Assembly: GCA_963675365.2 (NCBI GenBank)
Contig: CAXXVA010000003.1
Location: 1,054,001-1,118,000, forward strand
Reading direction: 5' to 3'
DNA: 64,000 nucleotides
DNA from: CAXXOK01 sp963675365
Lineage (GTDB): Bacteria; Bacillota; Clostridia; Christensenellales; Aristaeellaceae
This document shows positions 15,453-24,522 of this stretch, one piece after another. The number at the start of each line of letters is the position of its first letter. Position 1 is the stretch's first letter. The translations under genes and the position numbers were made by a program. The notes below the pieces were generated by a model. That model did no database searches, was not told the origin of the DNA, and saw nothing but the letters and a program-made list of their open reading frames with translations.

Positions 15453-15887
15453 TTAGCGTTGTTCCGTCCTGTGCACGGCGCAGCTTGCGCACTTGCCGTA
15501 GACCTCCAGCTTGTGGTGGGTCTCCTCAAAGGCATTATCCTGCGCATGCGTTTTCCAAAACCCTGTCACGCAGGGAATCTTGATGATTTTTCCGCAGCCC
15601 GTGCAGATCAGATAATGGTGATGCTCCTGCTCGTACACCGTATAGCGGTTCACGCCCTGTTCGTCGTTGAACGATTCCAGCACCCCGACGTCCGTAAATT
15701 TCTGGATGTTGCGGTATACGGTGGCATTGTCGATGGATGTCTCCCGCGGCAACAGCGCGGCTACGTCGGCTATCGACAGCATCCGGTCCTGGTTGTTTAA
15801 AAACACATCCAATATCTGTTTTTTAGCCGCCGTCATGCGCAGGCCCTTCGCCCGCAGCATCGCGTACATTTTGGTGGTATCCGTCAT
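15453..15887 (-). CDS. zur: Fur-family metalloregulator, probably Zur
   Basis: This 144-residue Fur-family repressor has a winged helix (LRMTAAKKQILDVFL, DNATVYRNIQKFTDVGVL) and a C-terminal dimer domain. The domain contains HHHYLICTGCGKI and YGKCASC, the two CxxC pairs of a structural zinc site. Proximity to znuACB and the metal permease pair suggests it senses zinc. The PerR or Fur alternative cannot be excluded from sequence alone. AGAGGG precedes the ATG. Its own promoter (15921-15949) lies inside an ATCCGCGT/ACGCGGAT dyad, which differs from the znuA dyad, so autoregulation is unproven. Confidence 0.85.
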   Translation of the reverse strand: MTDTTKMYAMLRAKGLRMTAAKKQILDVFLNNQDRMLSIADVAALLPRETSIDNATVYRNIQKFTDVGVLESFNDEQGVNRYTVYEQEHHHYLICTGCGKIIKIPCVTGFWKTHAQDNAFEETHHKLEVYGKCASCAVHRTEQR

Positions 15888-15920
15888 GGCAATCCCTCTT
15901 ATCCGCGTGGTTACACTTGG

Positions 15921-15949
15921 ATTATAACGCGGATCGGAAAAAACGGCAA
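15921..15949 (-). promoter_or_regulatory. Sigma-A promoter of zur
   Basis: On the minus strand: TTGCCG (plus 15944-15949), 17 bases, TATAAT (plus 15921-15926). An inverted repeat ATCCGCGT (15901-15908)/ACGCGGAT (15927-15934) brackets the -10. The T6 of the spacer follows a weak CGGC/GCCG stem that may help end the RND transcript. Confidence 0.6.
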
Positions 15950-15965
15950 ATCGGTCAAGGCCGAA

Positions 15966-18900
15966 TCATCCTTTCGCTTTGTGCTGTGTAAAGCTGACGA
16001 ACACCGGCAATACCACAAGCGTCAGGAACGCCGATACCAAAAGCCCGCTCATCAGCGCAACCGCCATGGGCTTGAACAGCTCGCTGACGCCCAAGGCCAG
16101 CGGAATCAGCCCGATCACCGTGGTGACGGAGCTTAATACGATCGGGCGAAACCTGCGCAGCGAGGCGTTCACGCAGGCTGTGCGGAGCGGAACACCCTGC
16201 TCTAATTCCTTGTTGATGAAGTCCATGAGAATGATCGCGTTGTTAACCACGATACCGAACAGGCTCACCACGCCCAATAGCGCCGTGAACGAAAGCGGCA
16301 GGTTTGTGATATACAGCCCGATTGCCGAGCCGATCACCGACAGCGGTATGGTGATGAAGATAATCAGCGGCATACGGAACGACTTGAACTGCAGAAGCAG
16401 AATCACGAATACCGCCGCCAGCGCGAAGATGCCAAGTACCCCCACCTGTCCGAAATTTTCGGCGATCTTCACATCCTCGCCGTCGTACTCAATCTGTGCG
16501 TCCTGCAGATCCATCGCCTCAATCTGCGCTTTCAGACTGCGCAGCGTATCGTTTTTATTGTAGGCCGTATTGTAGTCCGCGGTTACGGTCATGGCATAGT
16601 CGCCGTTCTCTCTGGGGATGCTGGACAGCGCCTGTTCCTGTGTAATGCTCAGGATATCGCCGGCGCTTACATAGCTGCCGCTTGCGCTTTTGAGGGCGAC
16701 GGCATTAACCGCGTCCCGGGTTTCCGCCCCCGCGGTTACCGTTACGGGCACGCGGTCGTCCCCGTCCATAAAGGCGGTCGCTTCCCGACCAAGCATCGCG
16801 ATGCTGAGTTCGTTGAGCGCTTCCGCCGGCACGACGCCTGCCGCAAGCGCAGCCGCTCCGTCGATCGTCAACTGGTCGATGGTTTGGTAATCGCTGTTGC
16901 CCTTGCTTTCGTTCACAAAGCCGTCCATCCCGGTCAGAAGATCGTATACCTGTCCTTCATAGGCTTTCAGCGTATCGATATCCTTGCCGATGATCTTGAT
17001 TTTCAGGTCCTCGTTGGACGGGAATGCATACATCAGCTCCTTGACGGTGATCTTGGCATCCAGCCCAAGGTCGCCTAGTTTCTGCTGCAGATAGATCATA
17101 TACGCCTCGTTGGTTTTAAACTCTGTCTGCTTCAGGTCCACCCGCAGCAGAAGCTGTCCGAGATCCGGCGTTTGCGTGTAGATGTACATGATATCGTTAA
17201 ACCTTGGCAGCGCGCCGCCCGCGGCGGCGGTGACCTCCGTCACGCCAGGTTCGGCCGATACGGCGTCCGATAACGCATTGACGATCTCCTTCGTGCTGTC
17301 CGAATCGCCGGAAACGTTGTTGCGGACGTCGATATAAAGGATATTTTTCTCCGACGCGGGGAAAAAGATCGTATCCAGATTGATTGCAAGGTACGCGCTG
17401 CCCGCAAGCAGCACTAGCACGACGGCGATCACAGCCCACCTGTGCCTGAGCGCGCCTTCCAGCAAAGCTTTGAACGCGCGTTTGTTGCGCTTTCCGGCTT
17501 TCTCCTTTCCCGGTCTGAAGAAAATGAAGCCCAGCACCGGGATAACGAAGACCGCCGACAGGTACGATGCCGTCAGCGCGATGATGACGATTTGCGGAAG
17601 CGACTGAATATAGTCGCCGGCGAGCGAATTAAGGAACAAAAACGGCGCAAACGCCGCGATGGTCGTCAGCGTCGATGTAAATACTGGCAGCGCGACGCCT
17701 TTCACACCCTTAGCGCACGCATCGAGCCGTTTTTCCCCGGCGTCCAGATAGAACTGGATCGAATCGCTGACCACGATGGAGTTATCCACCAGCATACCCA
17801 GGCTTAAGACCAGCGCGGCGATGGAGATCTGCTGTATTTTGATCCCCAGTACATTCATCGCGATAAACGATAAAAGCACCGAAAGCGGCAGCGAGACCGA
17901 TACCACCACGGCGTTTTTGATGCCCATCCCCACCAGCACCACCAAAATGACCAGACACACCGATACCAAAAGATTGCGCATAAAATCCATCAGCGAATCG
18001 CTGATTTCCTGCGGCTGGGAAATGATCAGCGAGACCTCCAGGCTATCGGGAAGCTCGCCCGCCATATCGTCCAGCGCATGCTGAATTTCGTTTTTCAGCG
18101 GGAGCACGTTGATATCGTCCTTGAAATACCCGGCCAGAATCACCGCCTGTCCGCCGTTGTGCGTATAGTAGGTGTTACGGGCCGCGGCCGCTTCGGCGAC
18201 GCTCGCGATATCCTGCAGCTTGATCACCCGGCCCAACTGCGACGAATAGCCGATCCCCATCGCGGCGACGTCGTCCACGCTTTGAAAACCGCCGGCGTAG
18301 TCCACAGTCGTTGTCTGCCCGGCTTCCGTCAGGGTTCCCAAGGGCAGGTCCAGGTTATACGCCCCGATTAAGGATACCGCCTGACTGAGCGTCAGGCCGG
18401 CGGACTGCATGCGGGTTTCGTTCATCGTCACCGTGATCTCCCGGTTCAAATTGCCGATGATCTCAAAGCGCTGAAAACCGTCGATGCTTTGCAGCCTGTC
18501 CCGCATGACTTTTGCCTGTTCCACCACCTGCGCGTTGGTGAGCGTGCCGGACGACAGGCTGATCATCACCCCAGCCGTATCGGTAATGTTAGTGTTCACG
18601 CCGATCTGGCCGCAGTTTTCCGGCAAATCGCTTTGCAGGTCGATCAGCGCACTTCTCAGTTGCCGGAACGCCTCTTCCTTATCGGTTGAGAACTCAAATT
18701 CCAATATAATCAGCGACAGGTTGTTGAAGCTGAAGGATGACGCGGTTTTATACCCTTTGAGCGCTTTGATCGTATTGCTGATCGGCACCGTCACGTAGGC
18801 GTCCACGTCGTTTTGCGAAGCGCCGGGGTACACCGTGGTAATCATGGCGTAGGGCGAGGTGATATCCGGCGTTTCCTGTTTTGGCATGCCCGCGTACGCA

Positions 18901-18989
18901 AGCACGCCAGCGACAATCACCAGCAGCACGAAAAACAGCGTGATTTTCCTGTTCTTGATCAGGCTTTTCAGAATTCTTTCCAGTTTCAT
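15966..18989 (-). CDS. RND-family efflux transporter (AcrB/SwrC-like)
   Basis: This 1007-residue inner-membrane proton-driven exporter has two repeats of one plus five or six membrane helices and two large external loops. Recognisable features are the N-terminal LIKNRKITLFFVLLVIVAGVLAY, TVYPGASQNDVDAYVTVPI, the helix-4 proton-relay motif LVLSLGMLVDNSIVVSD and its second-half match GIVVNNAIILMDFIN. Gene length fits HAE-type pumps. No periplasmic adaptor or outer-membrane channel gene adjoins it, as in SwrC/YerP of Bacillus. It lies 15 bases downstream of a TetR gene and is probably cotranscribed and controlled by it. Substrates could be drugs, lipids or surfactants; not determinable here. Confidence 0.9.
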   Translation of the reverse strand: MKLERILKSLIKNRKITLFFVLLVIVAGVLAYAGMPKQETPDITSPYAMITTVYPGASQNDVDAYVTVPISNTIKALKGYKTASSFSFNNLSLIILEFEFSTDKEEAFRQLRSALIDLQSDLPENCGQIGVNTNITDTAGVMISLSSGTLTNAQVVEQAKVMRDRLQSIDGFQRFEIIGNLNREITVTMNETRMQSAGLTLSQAVSLIGAYNLDLPLGTLTEAGQTTTVDYAGGFQSVDDVAAMGIGYSSQLGRVIKLQDIASVAEAAAARNTYYTHNGGQAVILAGYFKDDINVLPLKNEIQHALDDMAGELPDSLEVSLIISQPQEISDSLMDFMRNLLVSVCLVILVVLVGMGIKNAVVVSVSLPLSVLLSFIAMNVLGIKIQQISIAALVLSLGMLVDNSIVVSDSIQFYLDAGEKRLDACAKGVKGVALPVFTSTLTTIAAFAPFLFLNSLAGDYIQSLPQIVIIALTASYLSAVFVIPVLGFIFFRPGKEKAGKRNKRAFKALLEGALRHRWAVIAVVLVLLAGSAYLAINLDTIFFPASEKNILYIDVRNNVSGDSDSTKEIVNALSDAVSAEPGVTEVTAAAGGALPRFNDIMYIYTQTPDLGQLLLRVDLKQTEFKTNEAYMIYLQQKLGDLGLDAKITVKELMYAFPSNEDLKIKIIGKDIDTLKAYEGQVYDLLTGMDGFVNESKGNSDYQTIDQLTIDGAAALAAGVVPAEALNELSIAMLGREATAFMDGDDRVPVTVTAGAETRDAVNAVALKSASGSYVSAGDILSITQEQALSSIPRENGDYAMTVTADYNTAYNKNDTLRSLKAQIEAMDLQDAQIEYDGEDVKIAENFGQVGVLGIFALAAVFVILLLQFKSFRMPLIIFITIPLSVIGSAIGLYITNLPLSFTALLGVVSLFGIVVNNAIILMDFINKELEQGVPLRTACVNASLRRFRPIVLSSVTTVIGLIPLALGVSELFKPMAVALMSGLLVSAFLTLVVLPVFVSFTQHKAKG

Positions 18990-19004
18990 ATTCGTATCCT
19001 CGCT

Positions 19005-19604
19005 TTATCGTAGACTCTCAACCAGTGTGCTCCGCATGAACGGCAGGAATTTGTGCAGAGCTTCCAGTTTCAGGTCTTCGTCTATTTTTTCCGTCAGGAT
19101 TGATATAATCCCATTGATGTATGCGGTCACATATGCCTTAACCAGCACTTCCTGCTCGTGCGTGGCGGGGTTTGGCGTCAGCTTGTTTTTCATTTGTATG
19201 ACAGCCGAGGCCATACTCTCGATCACATCCGTCCGCATGGTTTCAAAGCGCGTCGAATCGCTCTTTTCAAACAGCAGCACGAACACTTTACGGTGATTCT
19301 GGTAAACCTTGATGAATTCGCCCATCTTTTTTTCAGCGATGTTCATCCTGTCCCCCGGATGAAACGAAGGCAATCCGCCTACAAACGGCTTGAAGATCGC
19401 TTTAACTTCCGCAACGACCGGGCTGACCAGCGTGGAAAAGATCAGTTCTTTGCTTTTAAAATAGTTATAGATATTCCCCGCCGCGATCCCCGCATTCTGC
19501 GCGATCTGCTGCATGGAAGCGCTGCGGTATCCGTTTTCCAGAAAGCTGTCCAGCGCGCTTTTCAATATTTTTTCTTTGATTTCCGGTTTCAGTATTTGCG
19601 GCAT
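19005..19604 (-). CDS. TetR-family transcriptional regulator
   Basis: This 199-residue repressor has an N-terminal TetR DNA-binding domain: ILKSALDSFLENGYRSASMQQIAQNAGIAAGNIYNYFKSKELIF, shown here as landmark motifs ENGYRSASMQQIA and GNIYNYFKSK (about residues 20-55). The all-helical ligand domain follows. The ATG at 19604 has GGGG at proper distance; a second ATG six codons upstream has no ribosome binding site. It leads the RND exporter operon, so it most likely represses that pump until an exported compound binds. Confidence 0.88.
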   Translation of the reverse strand: MPQILKPEIKEKILKSALDSFLENGYRSASMQQIAQNAGIAAGNIYNYFKSKELIFSTLVSPVVAEVKAIFKPFVGGLPSFHPGDRMNIAEKKMGEFIKVYQNHRKVFVLLFEKSDSTRFETMRTDVIESMASAVIQMKNKLTPNPATHEQEVLVKAYVTAYINGIISILTEKIDEDLKLEALHKFLPFMRSTLVESLR

Positions 19605-19633
19605 TAGTGAACCCCTATTCATTATTCGTTGAC

Positions 19634-19662
19634 AGTATACCGCCGCCCGGGGCGAATGTCAA
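19634..19662 (-). promoter_or_regulatory. Sigma-A promoter of the tetR-RND operon
   Basis: Minus strand TTGACA (plus 19657-19662), 17-base spacer, TATACT (plus 19634-19639). Confidence 0.75.
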
Positions 19663-19729
19663 GCACTGCATACTATTGATCGCCACACCTGCTTTACAGG
19701 ATTTTTATATGCAAAATACGCCCGATGCA

Positions 19730-19758
19730 TTGACATTTCAAATGATCCATATTACCAT
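19730..19758 (+). promoter_or_regulatory. Candidate promoter of the polyamine operon
   Basis: TTGACA (19730-19735), 17 bases, TACCAT (19753-19758). It would start a leader of about 400 nt before speA. The -10 is only fair. Confidence 0.5.
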
Positions 19759-19764
19759 GATCAT

Positions 19765-20134
19765 GTTTCGTGTCGCCTTGGCGGCAAGGACTTACAGACC
19801 CGCCTCCCCTACCGGGAAGGCAACGGCCATACGGACAGCCGGGTCATTGCCGATTGCGGAGTGTATCCGCAGGTTTGATTGCGTTGAAAGCGCAAATTTT
19901 ATGAGTTGGCTACTAAATAGCCAGTTGGTTACTTCATAACCAAGTGTACTTGGGTACACGCTTGTAAAACGGTCAAAAAGAGTAGGTAAAGTAAGTTCTT
20001 ACTGTATGAACTCTGGATGGTCCATAGGCGCCGGGAGCACTTGATGTGCTGATCCGCTTGTCTTTATCACAAGCTGCAAACGCAGGCCGAAGCCGCTTAC
20101 AAGATGTGCCTTTTGTACAAGGAGCATCTTTTTT
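19765..20134 (+). promoter_or_regulatory. Structured leader RNA with terminator ahead of the polyamine operon
   Basis: No gene is credible here, but the plus strand is packed with hairpins: CCTTG/CAAGG (19776-19789), TGCGGA/TCCGCA (19855-19871), TTGCG/CGCAA (19879-19895), and then two tandem 19-nt copies. These copies are TGGCTA-ctaaa-TAGCCA (19907-19923) and TGGTTA-cttca-TAACCA (19926-19942). They differ by a compensatory C-G to T-A pair, and the hairpin GTGTAC-ttgg-GTACAC follows. The region ends in an intrinsic terminator (20101-20134) just before the speA ribosome binding site. I do not recognise a known riboswitch class. The arrangement suggests transcription attenuation of the polyamine genes. 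Confidence 0.6.
20101..20134 (+). terminator. Attenuator terminator before speA
   Basis: AAGATG-tg-CCTT pairs with AAGG-ag-CATCTT around ttgtac, followed by a run of eight T (20127-20134 includes part of the arm). It sits 20 bases upstream of the AAGGAGG of speA, so readthrough must be controlled for the operon to be expressed. Confidence 0.7.
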
Positions 20135-20171
20135 GTTATGCTATATCTGCCGCAAGGAGGAACAAACATTG

Positions 20172-21629
20172 ATGGATCAGACGAAAACGCCGCTCTCGGA
20201 CGCCCTTGAGGCCGTGCGCTCCGAACGCATTGTGCCTTTTGATGTACCCGGCCATAAGCGCGGGCGCGGGAACAAGCTGCTCACGGAATTTTTGGGCGAA
20301 CAGTGTTTGAGCGTGGACGTCAATTCCATGAAGTCGCTGGATAACCTCTGTCATCCCGTATCGGTCATCCGCGAAGCCGAGATGCTCGCAGCGGAAGCCT
20401 TCGGCGCGGCGCACGCGTTTTTCATGGTCGGGGGCACCACCTCCGCCGTACAGGCGATGATCCTGTCCACCCTCAAAAGCGGCGATAAAGTTATCCTCCC
20501 CCGCAACGTGCACCAGAGCGTGATCAACGCCATGGTTTTATGCGGCGCGGTACCCGTATACGTCAACCCGGAAACGGACCCGAACCTCGGCATTGCTCTG
20601 GGTATGTCCTACGCTTCGGTAGAACGCGCGGTACTGGAAACGCCAGACGCCAAAGCCATTCTGATCAACAACCCCACCTATTACGGCATCTGTTCGGACG
20701 TCGTGCGCATCCGCGCGCTGGCGCAGGCGCACAATATGCGCTTCCTGGCCGACGAAGCCCACGGCACGCACCTGTACTTCGGCAAGGGGATGCCGGTCGC
20801 GGCCATGAAAGCCGGAGCGGATATGTCGGCAGTGAGTCTGCACAAGTCCGGGGGATCCCTGACGCAGAGCTCCATGCTGCTGTGCGGCCCGAACGTAAAC
20901 GCCGATTATGTGCGCCAGATCATCAACATTACCCAGACCACCAGTGCAAGCTACCTGCTTTTATCCAGCCTCGATATCTCCCGCCGCAACCTGGCGCTGC
21001 ACGGCACGGAGATCTTCCACAAGGTCACGAAGCTTGCACGCTACGCACGCGAGGAGATCAACGATCTGGGCGACTATTACGCGTTTTCCAAAGAGCTGGT
21101 CAACGGTGACAGCATTTTCAACTTCGACGAGACCAAGCTCTCCGTCAATACCCTAAACGTCGGTCTTGCGGGCATCGAGGTGTACGACCTCCTGCGCGAC
21201 AAGTACGATATTCAGGTGGAGTTCGGCGATCTGGGCAATATATTGGCGTATCTGTCCGTAGGCGACAAGAACAAGCACATCGAACGGCTGATCAGCGCGC
21301 TGTCTGACATCCGCAGGCTCTACAAGCGCGAACGCAAAGGCCTGTGGGAGTCGGAGTACATCAACCCCGAGGTCGTCTACTCTCCGCAGGCCGCTTTCTA
21401 CGCCCAAAAGGAAAGCCTGCCGCTGGACGCCTGCGCGGGCGGCATCTCCGCCGAGTTTGTGATGAGCTATCCGCCCGGCATCCCCATCCTGGCGCCTGGC
21501 GAACGCGTGACGGACAGGATTATCCAGTATATCCGCTACGCCAAGGAAAAGGGCTGTACGCTTACAGGACCCGAGGCAATGGATATCGAACGCCTGAATA
21601 TAGTCAGCGAGGTGAACGCGGTTGGATGA
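20172..21629 (+). CDS. speA: Arginine/lysine/ornithine decarboxylase (SpeA-type, fold I)
   Basis: This 485-residue PLP enzyme of the Orn/Lys/Arg decarboxylase class (aspartate aminotransferase fold) resembles Bacillus SpeA. It shows FDVPGHKRGRG near the start, FMVGGTTSAVQAM, FLADEAHGTHLYF and the PLP lysine in SLHKSGGSLTQSS. With an agmatinase two genes downstream, arginine to agmatine is the likely reaction. Start: ATG at 20172 with AAGGAGG 11 bases upstream; an adjacent TTG is the alternative. It heads a five-gene operon with overlapping or nearly overlapping genes. Confidence 0.9.
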   Translation: MDQTKTPLSDALEAVRSERIVPFDVPGHKRGRGNKLLTEFLGEQCLSVDVNSMKSLDNLCHPVSVIREAEMLAAEAFGAAHAFFMVGGTTSAVQAMILSTLKSGDKVILPRNVHQSVINAMVLCGAVPVYVNPETDPNLGIALGMSYASVERAVLETPDAKAILINNPTYYGICSDVVRIRALAQAHNMRFLADEAHGTHLYFGKGMPVAAMKAGADMSAVSLHKSGGSLTQSSMLLCGPNVNADYVRQIINITQTTSASYLLLSSLDISRRNLALHGTEIFHKVTKLARYAREEINDLGDYYAFSKELVNGDSIFNFDETKLSVNTLNVGLAGIEVYDLLRDKYDIQVEFGDLGNILAYLSVGDKNKHIERLISALSDIRRLYKRERKGLWESEYINPEVVYSPQAAFYAQKESLPLDACAGGISAEFVMSYPPGIPILAPGERVTDRIIQYIRYAKEKGCTLTGPEAMDIERLNIVSEVNAVG

Positions 21630-22476
21630 TCTGTGGTTCAGCGAATACCATACCCCGGACGTGCGCTTTTCCGTGCGCGTATCGGCGCAGCTCCACCAGG
21701 AGCAAAGCGAATACCAGCGCATTTCGGTATACCTGTCGCCGGAGTTCGGGCGCTTTCTGACGCTTGACGGCGTTTTGATGCTGACGGAACGCGACGAGTT
21801 TATCTACCATGAAATGATTACGCACGTACCCATGGCCGTGAACCCCAACATCCGCTCCGTGCTGGTGTTCGGCGCGGCAGACGGCGGTGTGGCCCGCGAG
21901 CTGTGCAAATACGATACGATCGAGAAAATTGACATCGTGGAGATCGACAAACGCGTGGTGGAGGTCTCTAAGAAATTCATGCCCCACACCGCCAAAAGCT
22001 TTTCCGACCCGCGCGTAAAGCTGCATTTTTTAGACGGCTTGAAATACATCCGGCACAACCAGGAGCACTATGATCTGGTTATCGTCGACTCCAACGACCC
22101 CTCCGGCCCCGGCGAGGTGCTGTTCACCAAGGAGTTCTACGGCGGCTGCCATAACGCCCTGAACCAGGACGGCATCCTTGTCAGCCAGCACGACGATCCT
22201 TTTTACAACAAGGATCGTATCCTGCTGCAACGGGCGCATGTGCGCATCAACAGCGTATTCCCAATCAACAAGGTGTACCAGGCGCATATCCCCACCTATC
22301 CCACCGGCCACTGGCTGTTCGGCTTCGCGTCCAACACCCTGCACCCGGTGGAAGGTCTCGACGCCGCCCGCTGGAACGCGCTCAACATTCAGACCCGCTA
22401 CTATAATACTAATCTGCATATCGGCGCGTTTGCGCTGCCCAACTACGTGGAGGAGGCCCTGCAGAAGGATGAATAG
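21622..22476 (+). CDS. speE: Spermidine synthase (aminopropyltransferase)
   Basis: This 284-residue member of the SpeE family has an N-terminal beta domain (LWFSEYHTPDVRFSVRV), then VLVFGAADGGVARELCKY, IDIVEIDKRVVE, YDLVIVDSNDPSGPGEVLF with the catalytic DS.D loop, and GILVSQHDDPFY. It transfers the aminopropyl group of decarboxylated S-adenosylmethionine to putrescine or a related amine. The start is TTG at 21622, with GAGGTG upstream, and it overlaps the speA stop. GADGG-like AADGGVARE is intact. No AdoMet decarboxylase (speD) lies in the operon, so the aminopropyl donor must come from elsewhere. Confidence 0.88.
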   Translation: MDDLWFSEYHTPDVRFSVRVSAQLHQEQSEYQRISVYLSPEFGRFLTLDGVLMLTERDEFIYHEMITHVPMAVNPNIRSVLVFGAADGGVARELCKYDTIEKIDIVEIDKRVVEVSKKFMPHTAKSFSDPRVKLHFLDGLKYIRHNQEHYDLVIVDSNDPSGPGEVLFTKEFYGGCHNALNQDGILVSQHDDPFYNKDRILLQRAHVRINSVFPINKVYQAHIPTYPTGHWLFGFASNTLHPVEGLDAARWNALNIQTRYYNTNLHIGAFALPNYVEEALQKDE

Positions 22477-23320
22477 AAACATTTTGACCTTTATCGGCTG
22501 CGACAGGGAATACCAAAAGGCCGATACGGTGCTTTTCGGCGTGCCGTTTGACGGCACGGCCTCGTTTCGGCCCGGATCGCGTTTCGCGCCCAACGCCATC
22601 CGCGAGGATTCATACGGATTGGAAACCTATTCCCCCTATGCGGACCGCGACCTGACGGACTGCGGAATCTGCGATATCGGCGATCTCAGCCTGCCGTTTG
22701 GCAACGCAGACAAGGTACTGGAGATGACCGAGAAAACGACTGGTGAAATTTTATCCGCCGGGAAAATACCGGTGATGCTCGGCGGCGAACATCTGGTAAC
22801 GCTGGGTGCGATCCGCGCGGTGCACAAAGCCCATCCCGATCTGCACGTTGTGCATCTGGACGCGCATACCGACCTGCACGACGAGTACCTTGGCGAACCG
22901 CTGTCCCACGCTACGGTGCTGCACAGGGTGTGGAATCTGGTCGGCGACGGCCGCATCCACCAGTTCGGCATCCGCAGCGGGGAGAAATCGGAGTTCGAGT
23001 TTGCCGGCACACACACCGATATGCACCGCTTCACGCTGGACGGATTTGCCGAGACCCTGGAAGCGCTTAAGGACAAGCCCGTATATTTCACCCTCGACCT
23101 GGACGTGCTCGATCCGGCCTATCTGCCCGGCACAGGCACGCCGGAGCCCGGCGGGATATCGTTCAATGATTTACTGTCCGCCGTTTTGCAGCTGCACCGG
23201 CTCAAGCTCGTCGGCTGCGATATTGTGGAGCTCGCCCCGCACTACGACCCGAGCGGCGCATCGACCGCCGTGGCCTGCAAGATCGTCCGGGAGATTCTTC
23301 TCCAACTGAAAGGAGCGTAA
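22469..23320 (+). CDS. speB: Agmatinase
   Basis: This 283-residue ureohydrolase converts agmatine to putrescine and urea. The binuclear manganese site motifs are present: GGEHL (about 112), HLDAHTDLHDE (about 131-141) and DLDVLDPAYLPGTGTPEPGG (about 210-229). The N-terminal GVPFDGTASFRPGSRFAPN is the family's substrate-lid motif. The ATG overlaps the speE stop by eight bases. Together with speA it gives the arginine-agmatine-putrescine route. Confidence 0.92.
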   Translation: MNRNILTFIGCDREYQKADTVLFGVPFDGTASFRPGSRFAPNAIREDSYGLETYSPYADRDLTDCGICDIGDLSLPFGNADKVLEMTEKTTGEILSAGKIPVMLGGEHLVTLGAIRAVHKAHPDLHVVHLDAHTDLHDEYLGEPLSHATVLHRVWNLVGDGRIHQFGIRSGEKSEFEFAGTHTDMHRFTLDGFAETLEALKDKPVYFTLDLDVLDPAYLPGTGTPEPGGISFNDLLSAVLQLHRLKLVGCDIVELAPHYDPSGASTAVACKIVREILLQLKGA

Positions 23321-23322
23321 CC

Positions 23323-24522
23323 ATGGGAAAATGCATGATTATCGGCTGCGGCGGCGTCGCCTCGGTCGCCATCCATAAATGCTGCCAGAACAGCGACGTA
23401 TTTGAGGAGATTTTAATCGCCAGCCGTACCGTAAGCAAATGCGACGCGCTGAAGGAAAAGCTCTCCGGCGGCAAGACCAAGATCCATACCGCACAGGTGA
23501 ACGCAGACAACGTAGACGCGCTTGTTTCGCTCATCAACTATTTTCATCCCGACGTGGTGCTGAACCTCGCGCTCCCCTATCAGGATCTGACGATCATGGA
23601 TGCATGCCTGGCGACCAAAACCCATTACGTGGACACCGCCAACTACGAGCCGGAGGACACCGCGAAGTTCGAGTACAGCTGGCAGTGGGCGTACCGGGAG
23701 AAATTCAGGGAAGCGGGTATCTGCGCGCTTTTAGGCAGCGGATTCGACCCCGGTGTGACCGGCGTGTTTTCCGCCTATGCGCAAAAGCACCAGTTTGACG
23801 AAATCCACTATCTGGATATTCTCGACGCCAACGGCGGCGATCACGGCTATCCCTTCGCCACCAACTTCAATCCCGAAATCAACATCCGCGAGGTCACGGC
23901 CAAGGGCAGCTACTGGGAGGAAGGCCGCTGGGTGGAAACCGAACCCATGGAAATCAAACGCGAGTACGATTTCAAGGGCATCGGCCAGAAGGATATGTAC
24001 CTGCTGCACCACGAGGAACTGGAAAGTCTGGGTAAAAACCTGAAAGGCATCAAGCGCATCCGCTTTTTCATGACCTTTGGGCAGAGCTACCTGACCCATC
24101 TCAAATGCCTGGAAAACGTCGGCATGACCTCCATTGAACCCATCGAGTTTCAGGGTCAGCAGATTGTGCCTTTGCAGTTTTTAAAGGCCGTGCTGCCCGA
24201 TCCGGCGTCGCTCGGCCCCCGCACCAAGGGCAAAACCAACATCGGCTGTATCTTCCAGGGCGTCAAAGACGGCAAAGTGAAAACCTATTACCTGTATAAC
24301 ATCTGCGATCATCAGGAATGCTACCGCGAGGTCGGCAGCCAGGCGATTTCCTACACCACCGGCGTGCCAGCGATGATCGGCGCGATGCTGGTGATGAACG
24401 GCACCTGGAACAAGCCCGGCGTATGGAACATGGAGGAATTCGATCCCGATCCCTTCATGGACGCGCTGAACAAGTGGGGTCTGCCGTGGCAGGAAGACTT
24501 CAATCCCGTCTTGGTAGATTGA
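23323..24522 (+). CDS. Saccharopine dehydrogenase-family carboxynorspermidine/carboxyspermidine synthase
   Basis: This 399-residue NAD(P)-dependent enzyme has a Rossmann start GKCMIIGCGGVASVAIHKC, then VVLNLALPYQDLTIMDACL and HYVDTANYEP, with GSGFDPGVTGVFSAYA in the middle. These are hallmarks of the LYS9-like carboxynorspermidine dehydrogenase group. It condenses a diamine (putrescine or diaminopropane) with aspartate semialdehyde and reduces the imine. Assignment to polyamines rather than lysine rests on its position between speB and nspC. AAAGGAG precedes the ATG; its stop overlaps the nspC start. Confidence 0.88.
   Translation: MGKCMIIGCGGVASVAIHKCCQNSDVFEEILIASRTVSKCDALKEKLSGGKTKIHTAQVNADNVDALVSLINYFHPDVVLNLALPYQDLTIMDACLATKTHYVDTANYEPEDTAKFEYSWQWAYREKFREAGICALLGSGFDPGVTGVFSAYAQKHQFDEIHYLDILDANGGDHGYPFATNFNPEINIREVTAKGSYWEEGRWVETEPMEIKREYDFKGIGQKDMYLLHHEELESLGKNLKGIKRIRFFMTFGQSYLTHLKCLENVGMTSIEPIEFQGQQIVPLQFLKAVLPDPASLGPRTKGKTNIGCIFQGVKDGKVKTYYLYNICDHQECYREVGSQAISYTTGVPAMIGAMLVMNGTWNKPGVWNMEEFDPDPFMDALNKWGLPWQEDFNPVLVD

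Noticed and set aside
19607..19939. Possible 110-residue gene in the polyamine leader
   Set aside because: No ribosome binding site or recognisable protein features; the region is better explained as structured RNA.
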